A stretch of 64,000 nt of DNA from Pseudosulfitobacter koreensis (GTDB lineage: Bacteria; Pseudomonadota; Alphaproteobacteria; Rhodobacterales; Rhodobacteraceae): positions 1-64,000 of the forward strand of contig NZ_JANKJG010000014.1 in NCBI RefSeq assembly GCF_024733015.1, given 5' to 3'. This document shows, one piece after another, positions 1-8,426 of this stretch. The notes under the pieces are model-generated. The model worked only from the letters and a program-made list of their open reading frames with translations. It ran no database searches and had not been told where the DNA came from. Numbering within the stretch: position 1 is the first letter of the stretch; each line of letters opens with the position of its first letter. The translations under genes were made by a program, and so were the position numbers.

Positions 1-127
1 CTCAGAAGCTGCAAAGAAAACACGAAAGGAGACGCAGCCATTGACCAAATCATGACCGCTGATAAACAATAAAGGGTGGGTCAAATCTCGGTGAAAATAC
101 CGGGTCAGTTCTCAATGAAAACCAACA
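1..127. mobile_element. Right end of an IS21-like insertion sequence (partial, putative)
   Basis: Two near-identical units about 24 nt apart (78-100 and 102-124) share the pattern GGGTCA-N2-TCTC-N2-TGAAAA. Tandem terminal repeats of this kind are typical of IS21/IstAB elements, which end in CA-3'; here the CA would be at 126-127. A short open frame from position 2 to a TGA at 53-55 could be the tail of an istB-type gene, but it is too short to assign. The element body lies outside the window. Everything after 127 looks like ordinary host coding sequence. Confidence 0.6.
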
Positions 128-173
128 CTCTGACTTCACGCTGTGCGAACAGGTCACGCTGATCGGCTCGGGC

Positions 174-863
174 ATGATCTGGAACGTCTATTTCGGTGTC
201 TGCGCCCTTTTGACGGGGTTTTTCTTCGCCACCGCTTTGGCCGTGGCCAAGGCATCACCGCGCTGGGGCATCCGCAAGCCTGCCGAATGGTTCATCTTCA
301 TCTTCCGCGGCTCGCCGCTGTTCATCCAGTTCTTCTTTGCCTACTTCCTGTTCTTGTCGCTCAAGAGCGTCTCGCCGGTCTTCACCAACTTCACCGCCGC
401 TTGGCTGGGTGCGCTGATCGTGCTGTTTCTGAACACCGCCGCCTATTCCGCCGAGATCTTCTATGGCGCGCTGCAATCCATCCCCAAGGGTGACACCGAA
501 GCCGCCGATGCCTATGGCATGTCGGGCTGGCCCCGCTTTCGCCGCATCGTCTGGCCCACGATGCTGCGGCTGGCATGGCCCGCCTATACCAATGAGGCGA
601 TCTTTCTGTTTCACGCCACCACACTGGTGTTCTTCAGCGGCTTTCCCGCGTGGCAGCAGCGCGGCGATGCGCTCTACTACGCCAGCTATTTCGCCGACAA
701 GACGTTCAACCCCTTCGTGCCCTATCCGATCCTGGCAGGCTATTTCATCCTGCTGACGCTGGCGATTGTCGGCCTGTTCGGCATGGTCAACCGACGCCTG
801 AACCGGCACCTGCCGTCGAACACCCGTCCCCGGCTGAAATTTCGGATGAACCTGATCCGCTGA
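174..863 (+). CDS. Polar amino acid ABC transporter permease, probably 5'-truncated
   Basis: Inner-membrane subunit of a HisM/ArtM-type amino acid importer. Hydrophobic segments run through residues 3-24, 40-64, 76-92 and 182-205. The cytoplasmic EAA loop that contacts the ATPase is visible as EAADAYGMS at 109-117, and FRGSPLFIQ at 44-52 is typical of this family. The reading frame stays open upstream to position 66, and host-like protein sequence seems to begin right after the putative IS21 end at 127. The natural start codon has therefore probably been lost, and ATG 174 is only the first internal one. It has no convincing ribosome site. Partner genes for the ATPase and binding protein are not in the window. 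A stop and 13 bp separate it from the first TTGATCAA site. Confidence 0.75.
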   Translation: MIWNVYFGVCALLTGFFFATALAVAKASPRWGIRKPAEWFIFIFRGSPLFIQFFFAYFLFLSLKSVSPVFTNFTAAWLGALIVLFLNTAAYSAEIFYGALQSIPKGDTEAADAYGMSGWPRFRRIVWPTMLRLAWPAYTNEAIFLFHATTLVFFSGFPAWQQRGDALYYASYFADKTFNPFVPYPILAGYFILLTLAIVGLFGMVNRRLNRHLPSNTRPRLKFRMNLIR

Positions 864-876
864 CCCCGGTGGAAAA

Positions 877-884
877 TTGATCAA
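877..884. promoter_or_regulatory. Palindromic operator-like site 1 (TTGATCAA)
   Basis: The perfect 8-bp palindrome TTGATCAA sits about 100 bp before the first glutamine synthetase gene. The same core recurs at 915-924 and 2365-2374, always just upstream of genes of this amine operon. The regulator is not identifiable from the window. Inferred operator. Confidence 0.45.
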
Positions 885-914
885 AATCAGGTCTCTCGAC
901 GGCCCACGCAAACT

Positions 915-924
915 TTTGATCAAA
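915..924. promoter_or_regulatory. Palindromic operator-like site 2 (TTTGATCAAA)
   Basis: Perfect 10-bp palindrome in the 121-bp gap before the glutamine synthetase start at 985. It lies 38 bp downstream of site 1, so both could be bound by one regulator. Inferred operator. Confidence 0.5.
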
Positions 925-984
925 TTTCGTGGACTTTGCCCCCTCGGCGGAGATATTGAGGTCTTGAATAATTCGAGAGACCTC

Positions 985-2319
985 ATGGACAACTGGCTGA
1001 CATCCAACCCCGACATCCGCGCGATCCGCGTCGCGGCATCCGATCTTAACGGACAACCACGCGGCAAACGCGTGCCCGTACGCTTCGCCGACAAGGTGAT
1101 CGAAGACGGCACCCGCTTTCCGCTGTCGGTGATGAACCTTGATATCTGGGGCGAAGACATCGACGACAGCCCACTGGTGATGGAAAGCGGCGACCGCGAC
1201 GGCGTTCTGAAACCGACAGAGCGTGGCTTTGTCCGGATGCCATGGCTGGACACACCCACAGGGCTGATGCCGATCTGGATGTTTCACGAAGACGGCCGCC
1301 CCTTCGAGGGCGATCCGCGTCATGCGCTGGCCGCCGTGCAGCACCGGTTTACCGAACTGGGCCTGACGCCCGTGGTCGCGGTCGAACTGGAGTTCTTTCT
1401 GATCGACGATTCCGGGCGCGATCTGCGCGTGCCCGCCTCGCCCCGCACCGGCAAGCGTCGTGTCGCGGGCGAAATCCTCAGCCTGCGCGCGCTCGACCAG
1501 TTCGACCAGTTCTTTACCGAGCTCTATGACGCCTGCGATTCGATGGACATCCCCGCCGACACCGCCATCTCCGAGGCCGGTCTGGGACAATTCGAGATCA
1601 ACATGATGCACCAGCCTGACGCGTTGAAAGCGGCGGATGACGCGTGGTTGTTCAAGATGCTGGTCAAGGGCTTGGCGCGCAGACACGGTTTCGCCGCGTC
1701 GTTCATGGCCAAACCCTACGAAGACTACGCCGGATCGGGCCTGCACATGCACTTTTCCGTGCTGGACAAGGACGGCAAGAACATTTTCGACGACGGCACC
1801 GAACGAGGATCCGACGCGCTGCGCCATGCGGTTCAGGGGTGTCTTGCCGCGATGCCCGGCTCGACGTTGATCTTTGCGCCGCACCACAACAGCTTTGATC
1901 GGCTGGTGCCGGGTGCCCACGCGCCCACAGGCGTGGCCTGGGCCTATGAAAACCGGACCGCTGCGATCCGGGTGCCATCGGGGGCCCCCGCCGCGCGGCG
2001 GATCGAGCATCGTCAGGCAGGCGGCGACGTGAACCCCTATCTGTCGGTCGCCGCCGTCCTGGGGGCCGCGCTGAACGGGCTGGAAGACGCGATTGACCCG
2101 CCCGCGCCGATCACCGGCAACGGCTATGACCAGGATCTGCCGCAGGTTCCGACCGACTGGGTCAAGGCCATCGACGCCTTCGAATCCAGCCCAGAGATCG
2201 CGCGCATCTTTGCCCCCGGCCTGATCCGCAACTTTACCATGACCAAGCGCCAAGAGGCGAAATACATGGACGAGCTGAGCCCCGAGGAACGGGTCGAAGT
2301 CTATCTCGATACCGTATAA
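985..2319 (+). CDS. Glutamine synthetase family protein (gamma-glutamyl-amine synthetase type, paralogue 1)
   Basis: 444-residue enzyme of the GlnA/PuuA/GlnT superfamily, expected to ligate glutamate to an amine using ATP. Family signatures are present: VAVELEFFLID (metal-binding Glu), EAGLGQFEINM, the HMHFSVLD strand with its catalytic His, and ENRTAAIRVP (nucleotide/phosphate Arg). I chose ATG 985 over an upstream TTG at 877. It has a GAGAG ribosome site 5 nt away and its N-terminus, beginning DNWLTSNPDIRAIRV, matches the usual beta-grasp start; the TTG lies inside a palindromic site. The next gene is an amidotransferase 66 bp on, then a second paralogue. A catabolic role on polyamines or other amines is inferred from this context. 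It is unlikely to be the ammonia-assimilating GlnA, which usually sits with glnB. Confidence 0.88.
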   Translation: MDNWLTSNPDIRAIRVAASDLNGQPRGKRVPVRFADKVIEDGTRFPLSVMNLDIWGEDIDDSPLVMESGDRDGVLKPTERGFVRMPWLDTPTGLMPIWMFHEDGRPFEGDPRHALAAVQHRFTELGLTPVVAVELEFFLIDDSGRDLRVPASPRTGKRRVAGEILSLRALDQFDQFFTELYDACDSMDIPADTAISEAGLGQFEINMMHQPDALKAADDAWLFKMLVKGLARRHGFAASFMAKPYEDYAGSGLHMHFSVLDKDGKNIFDDGTERGSDALRHAVQGCLAAMPGSTLIFAPHHNSFDRLVPGAHAPTGVAWAYENRTAAIRVPSGAPAARRIEHRQAGGDVNPYLSVAAVLGAALNGLEDAIDPPAPITGNGYDQDLPQVPTDWVKAIDAFESSPEIARIFAPGLIRNFTMTKRQEAKYMDELSPEERVEVYLDTV

Positions 2320-2364
2320 GCTGGAGACCAGGCGCAAGTCGCATCGGCGCGGCCTGCGCAAAAA

Positions 2365-2374
2365 TTTGATCAAA
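2365..2374. promoter_or_regulatory. Palindromic operator-like site 3 (TTTGATCAAA)
   Basis: Exact repeat of site 2, located 12 bp before the amidotransferase ATG in the 66-bp gap after the first glutamine synthetase. This suggests a second regulated promoter inside the operon, or repression by roadblock. Inferred. Confidence 0.5.
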
Positions 2375-2385
2375 TCAGGTGACCC

Positions 2386-3066
2386 ATGAAGATCGGCATT
2401 CTGCAAACCGGCCATGCCCCGGACGAAGTGCTCAAAGACCACGGCGACTATGACACGATGTTCCACCGCCTGCTTGGGGGCCACGATCTGGAGTTCGTGA
2501 CCTTTCGCGTGGTCGACATGGAATTCCCCGACAGCATCCACGACGCCGACGGTTGGCTAATTACCGGATCGAAACACGGCTCGTACGAAGACCTGCCGTT
2601 CATCCCGCCGCTGGAAACGCTGATCCGCGAAATCCGCGCGGCCAATGTGCCGATGATCGGGGTCTGCTTCGGTCACCAGATCATCGCGCAGGCCCTGGGC
2701 GGCAAGGTGGTGAAATACGATCACGGATGGTCCGTGGGCCGCACCGAATACAGGCTGCACGGGGCCACGATGGCGCTGAACGCATGGCATCAGGATCAGG
2801 TGGTCGAACTGCCCCCCGGCGCCCGCATCGTCGGCGAAAGCGATTTCTGCGCCACTGCGGCGCTACTTTACGGTGACACGATCTGGACCATCCAGCCGCA
2901 CCCCGAATTCAGCAGCAGCGTGATTGATGGGCTGATCCGCTTTCGTGGCAAGGGCGTGGTGCCCGACGATCAGTTGCAGGAGGCCGCGAGCCACCTGAAC
3001 GAGGCGGACAACAGCAGCGACATCGGCACTTTCATGGCCGAGTTTTTCAAGAAAGAGAGAGCATGA
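2386..3066 (+). CDS. Class I glutamine amidotransferase-like hydrolase
   Basis: 226-residue stand-alone class I amidotransferase domain. The nucleophile elbow is GVCFGHQ (Cys94) and the His-Glu pair is in QPHPEF (His172, Glu174), so the triad is complete. Between two glutamine synthetase paralogues it is well placed to hydrolyse a gamma-glutamyl bond, as PuuD does for gamma-glutamyl-GABA, although by sequence it is closer to the GMP-synthase-type GATase1 group than to PuuD. ATG 2386 follows a GGTGA ribosome site and operator site 3. The stop overlaps the next start (ATGA at 3063-3066), so translation is probably coupled. Confidence 0.85.
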   Translation: MKIGILQTGHAPDEVLKDHGDYDTMFHRLLGGHDLEFVTFRVVDMEFPDSIHDADGWLITGSKHGSYEDLPFIPPLETLIREIRAANVPMIGVCFGHQIIAQALGGKVVKYDHGWSVGRTEYRLHGATMALNAWHQDQVVELPPGARIVGESDFCATAALLYGDTIWTIQPHPEFSSSVIDGLIRFRGKGVVPDDQLQEAASHLNEADNSSDIGTFMAEFFKKERA

Positions 3067-4430
3067 TGGCCGAGAACAACTGGCTGGAAGACCTCCCCGA
3101 AGCGGCGCAGGCCTATCTTGAGGGGCGGCGTCTGGACGAAGTCGAGTGCATCGTCTCGGACCTGCCCGGCATCGCGCGCGGCAAGGCGGTGCCCGCATCG
3201 AAATTCATGCGGCAGGAGTATTTCCACCTGCCCGACAGCATCTTTTTCCAGACGATCACCGGCGATTGGGGCGAAGCGGCAGGGGCCGACGGGTTCATTG
3301 AGCGTGACATGATCCTGCGCCCCGACATGGACACCGCCACCGCAGCCCCCTGGACGGGCGACTGGACGCTGCAGGTGATCCACGACGCTTATGACCGTGA
3401 CGGTGTTCCGGTGCCGTTCAGCCCGCGCAACGTGCTGCGCCGTGTCGTGCAGCTCTATCGGGACAGGGGATGGGAGCCGGTGGTGGCCCCCGAAATGGAA
3501 TTCTACCTGGTGGCGCGCAATATCGACCCCGCCAAGGAAATCGAGCCGATGATGGGCCGCTCGGGCCGTCCTGCCGCCGCGCGCCAAGCCTATTCGATGA
3601 CAGCGGTGGACGAATTCGGCCCGGTGATCGACGACATCTATGACTTTGCCGAGGCCCAGGGTTTCGAGATCGACGGCATCACCCAGGAGGGTGGCGCGGG
3701 CCAGTTGGAGATCAACCTGCGCCACGGCGATCCGATCAAGCTGGCGGACGAGGTGTTCTATTTCAAACGTCTGATACGCGAGGCGGCATTGCGCCACGAC
3801 TGTTTCGCCACCTTCATGGCCAAGCCTATCGCACAGGAGCCCGGATCGGCCATGCACATCCACCATTCGGTTCTGGATGTCAAAACCGGCGAGAACATCT
3901 TTTCCGACGCGGATGGCGCGGAGACGCCGCAATTCTATCACTTCATCGCGGGGCTTCAAAACCACATGCCCGACGCGCTGGCAGTGATGGCACCCTATGT
4001 GAACAGCTACCGCCGCTACGTGAAGGACCACGCAGCCCCGATCAACCTGGAATGGGGCCGCGACAACCGCACCACAGGCATTCGCGTGCCGCTGTCCTCG
4101 CCCGGATCGCGCCGGGTCGAGAACCGCATCGCAGGCATGGACTGCAACCCCTATCTGGGCATCGCCGCCTCGCTTGCCTGTGGGTATCTGGGTCTGGTCG
4201 AAGCGACGCAGCCAAAGCCCGAATTCAAGGGCGATGCCTATGAGGGCGATGGCGACATCCCCCGCGACATGGGGCAGGCGCTGGAAGGTTTCGATGCCGC
4301 CGACAAGTTGCAAGAGGTGCTGGGACCGGACTTTGGCCGGGTCTATTCCATCGTGAAACGGGCCGAATACGACGAATTTCTGCAGGTCATCAGCCCGTGG
4401 GAACGCGAACACCTGCTGCTGAACGCCTGA
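3063..4430 (+). CDS. Glutamine synthetase family protein (paralogue 2)
   Basis: 455-residue second member of the glutamine synthetase superfamily. Landmarks are VVAPEMEFYLV, EGGAGQLEINL, HIHHSVLD and DNRTTGIRVP. It is clearly diverged from the copy at 985-2319, so the two probably differ in amine substrate or form mixed oligomers. Two adjacent ATG codons (3063 and 3066) are possible starts; GAAAGAGAG upstream is the ribosome site. It overlaps the amidotransferase stop by 4 nt and is followed after 15 bp by the FAD oxidase, giving the order ligase, hydrolase, ligase, oxidase. Confidence 0.88.
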   Translation: MMAENNWLEDLPEAAQAYLEGRRLDEVECIVSDLPGIARGKAVPASKFMRQEYFHLPDSIFFQTITGDWGEAAGADGFIERDMILRPDMDTATAAPWTGDWTLQVIHDAYDRDGVPVPFSPRNVLRRVVQLYRDRGWEPVVAPEMEFYLVARNIDPAKEIEPMMGRSGRPAAARQAYSMTAVDEFGPVIDDIYDFAEAQGFEIDGITQEGGAGQLEINLRHGDPIKLADEVFYFKRLIREAALRHDCFATFMAKPIAQEPGSAMHIHHSVLDVKTGENIFSDADGAETPQFYHFIAGLQNHMPDALAVMAPYVNSYRRYVKDHAAPINLEWGRDNRTTGIRVPLSSPGSRRVENRIAGMDCNPYLGIAASLACGYLGLVEATQPKPEFKGDAYEGDGDIPRDMGQALEGFDAADKLQEVLGPDFGRVYSIVKRAEYDEFLQVISPWEREHLLLNA

Positions 4431-4445
4431 AAAAAGAGCCACACC

Positions 4446-5747
4446 TTGAACCTGCTTTATGCCAACGACGCCCTGGGGGCCTATCCCGACAGCTGGTACG
4501 CCGCCACGGCCAATCCCCTGCCCCCCTTCGCCCCGCTGAAGGGCGAGACCCGCGCGGACGTCTGCGTGGTTGGGGCAGGCTATACCGGTCTGTCAGCGGC
4601 GCTGCATCTGGCCGAGGCGGGGCGCGACGTGGTGCTGATCGACGCGCAGCGCGTGGGCTTTGGCGCGTCGGGGCGCAATGGCGGGCAATTGGGGTCGGGC
4701 CAGCGGGTCGAACAGCCAACGCTGGAAAAGATGCTGGGTATGGACGCCGCGCGCAAGCTGTGGGAACTGGGCGAGGATGCAAAGTACCTGGTCAAGGGCT
4801 TGATCGCCAAGCACGACATCGACTGCCACGTGAAACCCGGCGTCGCGTGGAGCGCATCGTCAAAATCCGATGTCGCCGACCTGCACGACTATGCTGCGCA
4901 CATGGACCGCGTCTATGGCTACGAAATCGAAGCATATGACGCGGCGGGCTTTGCCGACATCTGCCCCTCGCCCGATTATCGCGGCGGCATTCTGGACCGG
5001 GGCGCCGCGCATCTGCATCCGCTGAACCTGGCGCTGGGTCTCGCGCGCGCCTGTCAAAACGCGGGCGTGCGGATCTACGAGGGCACACCGGCTGAACACA
5101 TCGACCACGGCACCAAGGTCACGGTGCGCACCGACGCGGGCCACGTTGTGGCGGATCACGTGGTGCTGGCCTGCAACGGCTATCTCGGCGCGCTCGAGCA
5201 CAAGACAGCGACGCGGGTCATGCCGATCAACAACTTTGTCGCGGCGACCGAACCGCTGGGCGATGGCGTGAAGGACGTGCTACGACAGGACGTGGCGGTG
5301 GCCGACGGGCGCTTTGTCGTCAACTATTTCCGGCTCAGCCATGATGGCCGCCTGCTGTTCGGCGGCGGCGAAAGCTATGGCTACAAGTTCCCTGCCGATA
5401 TCGCGGCCAAGGTGCGCGGGCCGATGTCCATAATCTTTCCGCACCTCAAGAACGTCAAGATCGACTATGCTTGGGGCGGCACGCTGGGCATCACGATGAA
5501 ACGCCTGCCCTATCTGGCGCGGATCGCGCCCAACGTGCTGTCGGCCTCGGGCTATTCGGGGCACGGGCTTGGCACCGCGACGCATGCAGGGCAGTTGATG
5601 GCCCTGGCGATCGAAGGGCAAAGCGACGGGTTCGATGCGATGGCCGCGATCCCCTCGACGCCTTTCCCCGGCGGCCCTGCGATGCGCGCGCCACTGCTGG
5701 CGCTGGCGATGTCGTGGTACGCGCTGCGCGACCGTCTGGGCGTCTGA
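4446..5747 (+). CDS. FAD-dependent amine oxidoreductase (PuuB/DadA-like)
   Basis: 433-residue flavoprotein of the D-amino acid oxidase fold. The N-terminal Rossmann motif is VVGAGYTGLSAALHLAEAG, ending in an acidic residue (LID) that would bind the FAD ribose. ASGRNGGQ is the characteristic flavin-contact segment of gamma-glutamylputrescine oxidase and related enzymes. A C-terminal SGYSGHG..TATHAG segment closes the FAD site. In this operon it is the expected step after glutamylation, oxidising the amine to an aldehyde with release of ammonia. No aldehyde dehydrogenase (PuuC step) is present nearby. It starts 15 bp after the second synthetase, in the same operon. Confidence 0.85.
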   Translation: MNLLYANDALGAYPDSWYAATANPLPPFAPLKGETRADVCVVGAGYTGLSAALHLAEAGRDVVLIDAQRVGFGASGRNGGQLGSGQRVEQPTLEKMLGMDAARKLWELGEDAKYLVKGLIAKHDIDCHVKPGVAWSASSKSDVADLHDYAAHMDRVYGYEIEAYDAAGFADICPSPDYRGGILDRGAAHLHPLNLALGLARACQNAGVRIYEGTPAEHIDHGTKVTVRTDAGHVVADHVVLACNGYLGALEHKTATRVMPINNFVAATEPLGDGVKDVLRQDVAVADGRFVVNYFRLSHDGRLLFGGGESYGYKFPADIAAKVRGPMSIIFPHLKNVKIDYAWGGTLGITMKRLPYLARIAPNVLSASGYSGHGLGTATHAGQLMALAIEGQSDGFDAMAAIPSTPFPGGPAMRAPLLALAMSWYALRDRLGV

Positions 5748-5874
5748 ACCGCTATTTCTGCATCTAGACAAATTTGCGCGGCACCGCCGAAATCTGGGGC
5801 TGTGTCACAAAACCGTTTCCTTTTTCGTTCAACTGTTTTACGAATTTGAAAACCGCAGTTAAGGAAACGCAAAT

Positions 5875-7062
5875 ATGTCCCTGCCAAACATGCACCACGC
5901 CGAGCCGATCCCCGACGCCGCCAAGGCTGAGATTGACCGGCTTTTGCAATCGGGCGACCTGTTTCGCTATACCTCAGCCACTGCTTCGCCCGTTACCCTG
6001 CTGGAAGCCGAGTTCGCGCAGATGATGGGCAGCAAATACGCACTGGCCGTGTCGTCCTGTTCTGCAGCACTGTTCCTGTCGCTGAAGGCGCTGGCGCTGC
6101 CGCGCGATGCGCGCGTGCTGATCCCCGGATTTACCTTTGCCGCTGTCCCCTCTGCCGTGCTGCACGCCGACTGCCTGCCGGTGCTCTGCGAGGTCGGCGA
6201 CAACTACCGCATCGACATGGACGATTTTGCGGCCAAACTGCCGAATGTCAGCGCCGTGATCGTCAGCCACATGCGCGGCCACACGTCCGACATGGACGCG
6301 ATCATGGGCCTGTGCGACGCCGCAGGCATCCCGGTGATCGAAGACGCGGCGCATTCGCTGGGCACGCTGTGGCATGGCCGCAAGATCGGCACGATCGGGC
6401 GCATCGGCTGTTTCTCGTTCCAGTCCTACAAGATGATCAACGCGGGCGAAGGCGGCATTCTGGTCACCGATGACGCCGATCTGGTGGCGCGCGCCGTGAT
6501 CATGTCGGGCGCTTATGAGCATAATTGGACGAAGCACCCGGTTCTGCAGGAAGCTTTCGCCCAACATCAGAACACACTGCCGCTTTACAACCTGCGGATG
6601 GGCAACCTCAGCGCCGCCGTGATCCGCCCGCAACTGCCTGAACTCGCGCGCCGCGTGACCGACGGGCTGTCCGGCCATGACCATGTGGCGGCACAGTTGA
6701 ACCGCAGTGCATGGATTGACGTGCCTGCCCCGCTGGCCCCCGAAACGCGCGCACCGGATTCCATCCAGTTCAACGTGCAGGGCGTAACCGACGCGCAGGT
6801 GCTGGATTTCGTCGCCGCCGCCAAGGCCGAGGGCGTTACCGTTCAGGTCTTTGGCCTGAGCAACGACAACGCGCGGGCGTTCTGGAACTGGCAGTTCATC
6901 CCCGACCTGCCCGAACTGCCGCAGACCCGCGCGATGCTGATGCGCGCTTGCGACGTGCGCCTGCCCGTGCACCTGACCCGCGCGGAACAAGACACCGTGG
7001 CGGACATCCTGCTGAGTGCCGCCGAAGCGAGCTTTGGCGAGACGCTGGCGTATGGTACCTGA
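5875..7062 (+). CDS. DegT/DnrJ/EryC1/StrS-family PLP aminotransferase
   Basis: 395-residue fold-type I PLP enzyme of the sugar-aminotransferase superfamily. The internal aldimine lysine is Lys186 in SFQSYKMINAGEGG; EDAAHS (156-161) carries the pyridine-binding Asp, and FTFAAVPSAV is typical. It starts 127 bp after the oxidase with its own AAGGAAA ribosome site. It may be in the amine operon or separately transcribed. No sugar-nucleotide genes lie nearby, so a transamination linked to amine breakdown is as likely as a glycan role. Substrate unknown. Confidence 0.85.
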   Translation: MSLPNMHHAEPIPDAAKAEIDRLLQSGDLFRYTSATASPVTLLEAEFAQMMGSKYALAVSSCSAALFLSLKALALPRDARVLIPGFTFAAVPSAVLHADCLPVLCEVGDNYRIDMDDFAAKLPNVSAVIVSHMRGHTSDMDAIMGLCDAAGIPVIEDAAHSLGTLWHGRKIGTIGRIGCFSFQSYKMINAGEGGILVTDDADLVARAVIMSGAYEHNWTKHPVLQEAFAQHQNTLPLYNLRMGNLSAAVIRPQLPELARRVTDGLSGHDHVAAQLNRSAWIDVPAPLAPETRAPDSIQFNVQGVTDAQVLDFVAAAKAEGVTVQVFGLSNDNARAFWNWQFIPDLPELPQTRAMLMRACDVRLPVHLTRAEQDTVADILLSAAEASFGETLAYGT

Positions 7063-7083
7063 GGTCACCATGTCCCCGGACAT

Positions 7084-7117
7084 AAAAAAGGCGGCTCCCG
7101 AGAGGGGCCTCCTTTTC
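7084..7117. terminator. Bidirectional intrinsic terminator
   Basis: AAAAAGG-C-GGCTCCC, a GAGA loop, then GGGGCC-TCCTTTT. The stem is flanked by an A-run and a T-run and lies between the convergent genes ending at 7062 (+) and 7142 (-), so it can serve both strands. Confidence 0.8.
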
Positions 7118-7141
7118 TAATTCAGGGGGGTGAAGCTGAAC

Positions 7142-7717
7142 CTACTTCAGCTTCGACAACTTCGCCTGCAACTCGGCCAATTGCTTCTTGATCGCATCCA
7201 GGTCTTCGGCGGGCGTCTCTTCGGCGGTCTCTTCCGCCCCGTCCATCTGCGGTGTGGTCGACCAGTTCGTCGGGATGCCGCCGATACCGCCCGTCATCGC
7301 CTTGACGAAGGCCGCCTGCTGCGCCTGCATCGCCTCCAGCCCCGGCATCTTGGCAATCGGGTTCATCGCGCCCATGTTCTCCAGCATCCGGCTCTGGCCG
7401 CTGCGCAGCATCTCGAAGGACGCTTGCAGGAACTGCGGCACCACCGAAGCATCGCCGCCCATGTAGCTGCGCACCAAGTCGTTCAGCACATCCACAGGCA
7501 GAACGCTTTCGCCCCGGCTTTCGTGTTCGGCAATGATCTGCAACAGGTACTGCCGCGTCAGGTCGTCGCCGGATTTCAGATCGACGATCTGAACCTCGCG
7601 CCCGTCACGGATGAAGCCGGAAATATCTTCCAGCGTCACATAGTCGGACGTCTCTGTATTATAGAGCCTGCGGCTTGCGTAGCGCTTGATCAGCAATGGC
7701 TTGTCTTTGGTCGTCAC
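7142..7717 (-). CDS. phaR: PHA synthesis repressor PhaR
   Basis: 191-residue regulator. The N-terminal half is the PHB accumulation DNA-binding domain (KRYASRRLYNTETSDYVTLE), followed by the PHB-binding segment (VQIVDLKSGDDLTRQYLLQI). The C-terminal tail is acidic and coiled-coil-like, rich in Glu, Ala and Lys. PhaR is known to repress phaP and itself and to be released by binding nascent PHA. The start is GTG 7717, preceded by GGAGGA. A CTGC-N3-GCAG site lies 26 bp upstream, in keeping with autoregulation. Confidence 0.95.
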   Translation of the reverse strand: MTTKDKPLLIKRYASRRLYNTETSDYVTLEDISGFIRDGREVQIVDLKSGDDLTRQYLLQIIAEHESRGESVLPVDVLNDLVRSYMGGDASVVPQFLQASFEMLRSGQSRMLENMGAMNPIAKMPGLEAMQAQQAAFVKAMTGGIGGIPTNWSTTPQMDGAEETAEETPAEDLDAIKKQLAELQAKLSKLK

Positions 7718-7742
7718 AGAAAAATCCTCCCCAGACTACGTG

Positions 7743-7753
7743 CTGCAATGCAG
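7743..7753. promoter_or_regulatory. PhaR operator (CTGCAATGCAG) upstream of phaR
   Basis: Exact CTGC-N3-GCAG dyad, the form reported for PhaR of Paracoccus. It lies 26 bp upstream of the phaR GTG. Inferred autoregulatory site. Confidence 0.65.
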
Positions 7754-7832
7754 CTTAGGGGTGCAAACCGAAAATGGAAAGGAATTCATCGCATTGCCCG
7801 TTCCACGCTTTATCAACTGCGCTGCAGGCATG

Positions 7833-7866
7833 AAAAAAGGGCAGGTTCCTTTCGGAACCCACCCTT
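7833..7866 (-). terminator. Intrinsic terminator of phaP
   Basis: On the minus strand a long stem (GGG-TG-GGTTCC, loop GAAA, GGAACC-TG-CCC) is followed by six T. It lies 50 bp after the phaP stop. Confidence 0.85.
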
Positions 7867-7915
7867 GTCTGCCCGCGTATGACAGGGAGGAAATAACGCG
7901 GTCAAATCGTGCGAA

Positions 7916-8359
7916 TTACTTCGCCGTGGCTTTTTTCACAGCCGCTTGCGCGTCTGTCGAAGCCTTTTTCATCGCGGTCTGAGCTTCTTCGCCCATGTCC
8001 TTGCCGACGGCCATCATCAGTTCGACGGTTTCCATCTGAACTTTCTTGGCGATCTCGGCGAATGCGGCCATGTTCTCGGCTGCGACTTCGGCAGAGGACG
8101 ACGCGAAGTCGGTCATCGCCTTGGCGTAATCGGCAGGCTCGGTTTTCGCTTTCGACATGTCTGCCAGCTTGGCCAGAGTTTCCTTGGTCCATTTGTTGGA
8201 CACTTCGGTGGATTTCTCGGCAGCTTCCAGCGCGACGCCGGACAGTTTTTCGTTCAGCGTGGTGGCGGATTTGAATGCGCCTTCCATCGAAGCGGTGTCG
8301 ACGGGGAATGCGCCCATCATGTCTTTGAACATTGCGGTCATGTCTTGTGTCTTGGCCAT
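7916..8359 (-). CDS. phaP: Phasin PhaP
   Basis: 147-residue amphipathic, almost wholly helical Ala/Lys/Glu-rich protein that coats PHA granules. The central phasin_2-like region runs through ATTLNEKLSGVALEAAEKS and YAKAMTDFASSSAEVAAEN; the C-terminus has the KKA..A..AVKKATAK pattern common in phasins. The start ATG 8359 (MAKTQDMTAMF) has a GGA ribosome site; a longer in-frame extension to 8569 runs through the operator region and is rejected. Two CTGC-N3-GCAG-like sites lie upstream, as expected for PhaR control. Confidence 0.92.
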   Translation of the reverse strand: MAKTQDMTAMFKDMMGAFPVDTASMEGAFKSATTLNEKLSGVALEAAEKSTEVSNKWTKETLAKLADMSKAKTEPADYAKAMTDFASSSAEVAAENMAAFAEIAKKVQMETVELMMAVGKDMGEEAQTAMKKASTDAQAAVKKATAK

Positions 8360-8426
8360 GGTAGCGGTCCTTTCGGGTTGCTGTGCGGGGCAGCCCCGCG
8401 TTCTGCGTCTGACAGGAATATAGATG

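Noticed and set aside
2..55. istB 3' end as an annotated CDS
   Set aside because: Only 17 codons visible; cannot be assigned to a family from so little.
787..2541. 584-aa open frame on the minus strand over the first glutamine synthetase
   Set aside because: Antisense shadow of GC-rich codon bias; no ribosome site or domain, while the plus strand has a clear enzyme.
2970..4442. 490-aa minus-strand frame over the second glutamine synthetase
   Set aside because: Same shadow effect; composition (His/Arg/Gly-rich) is not protein-like.
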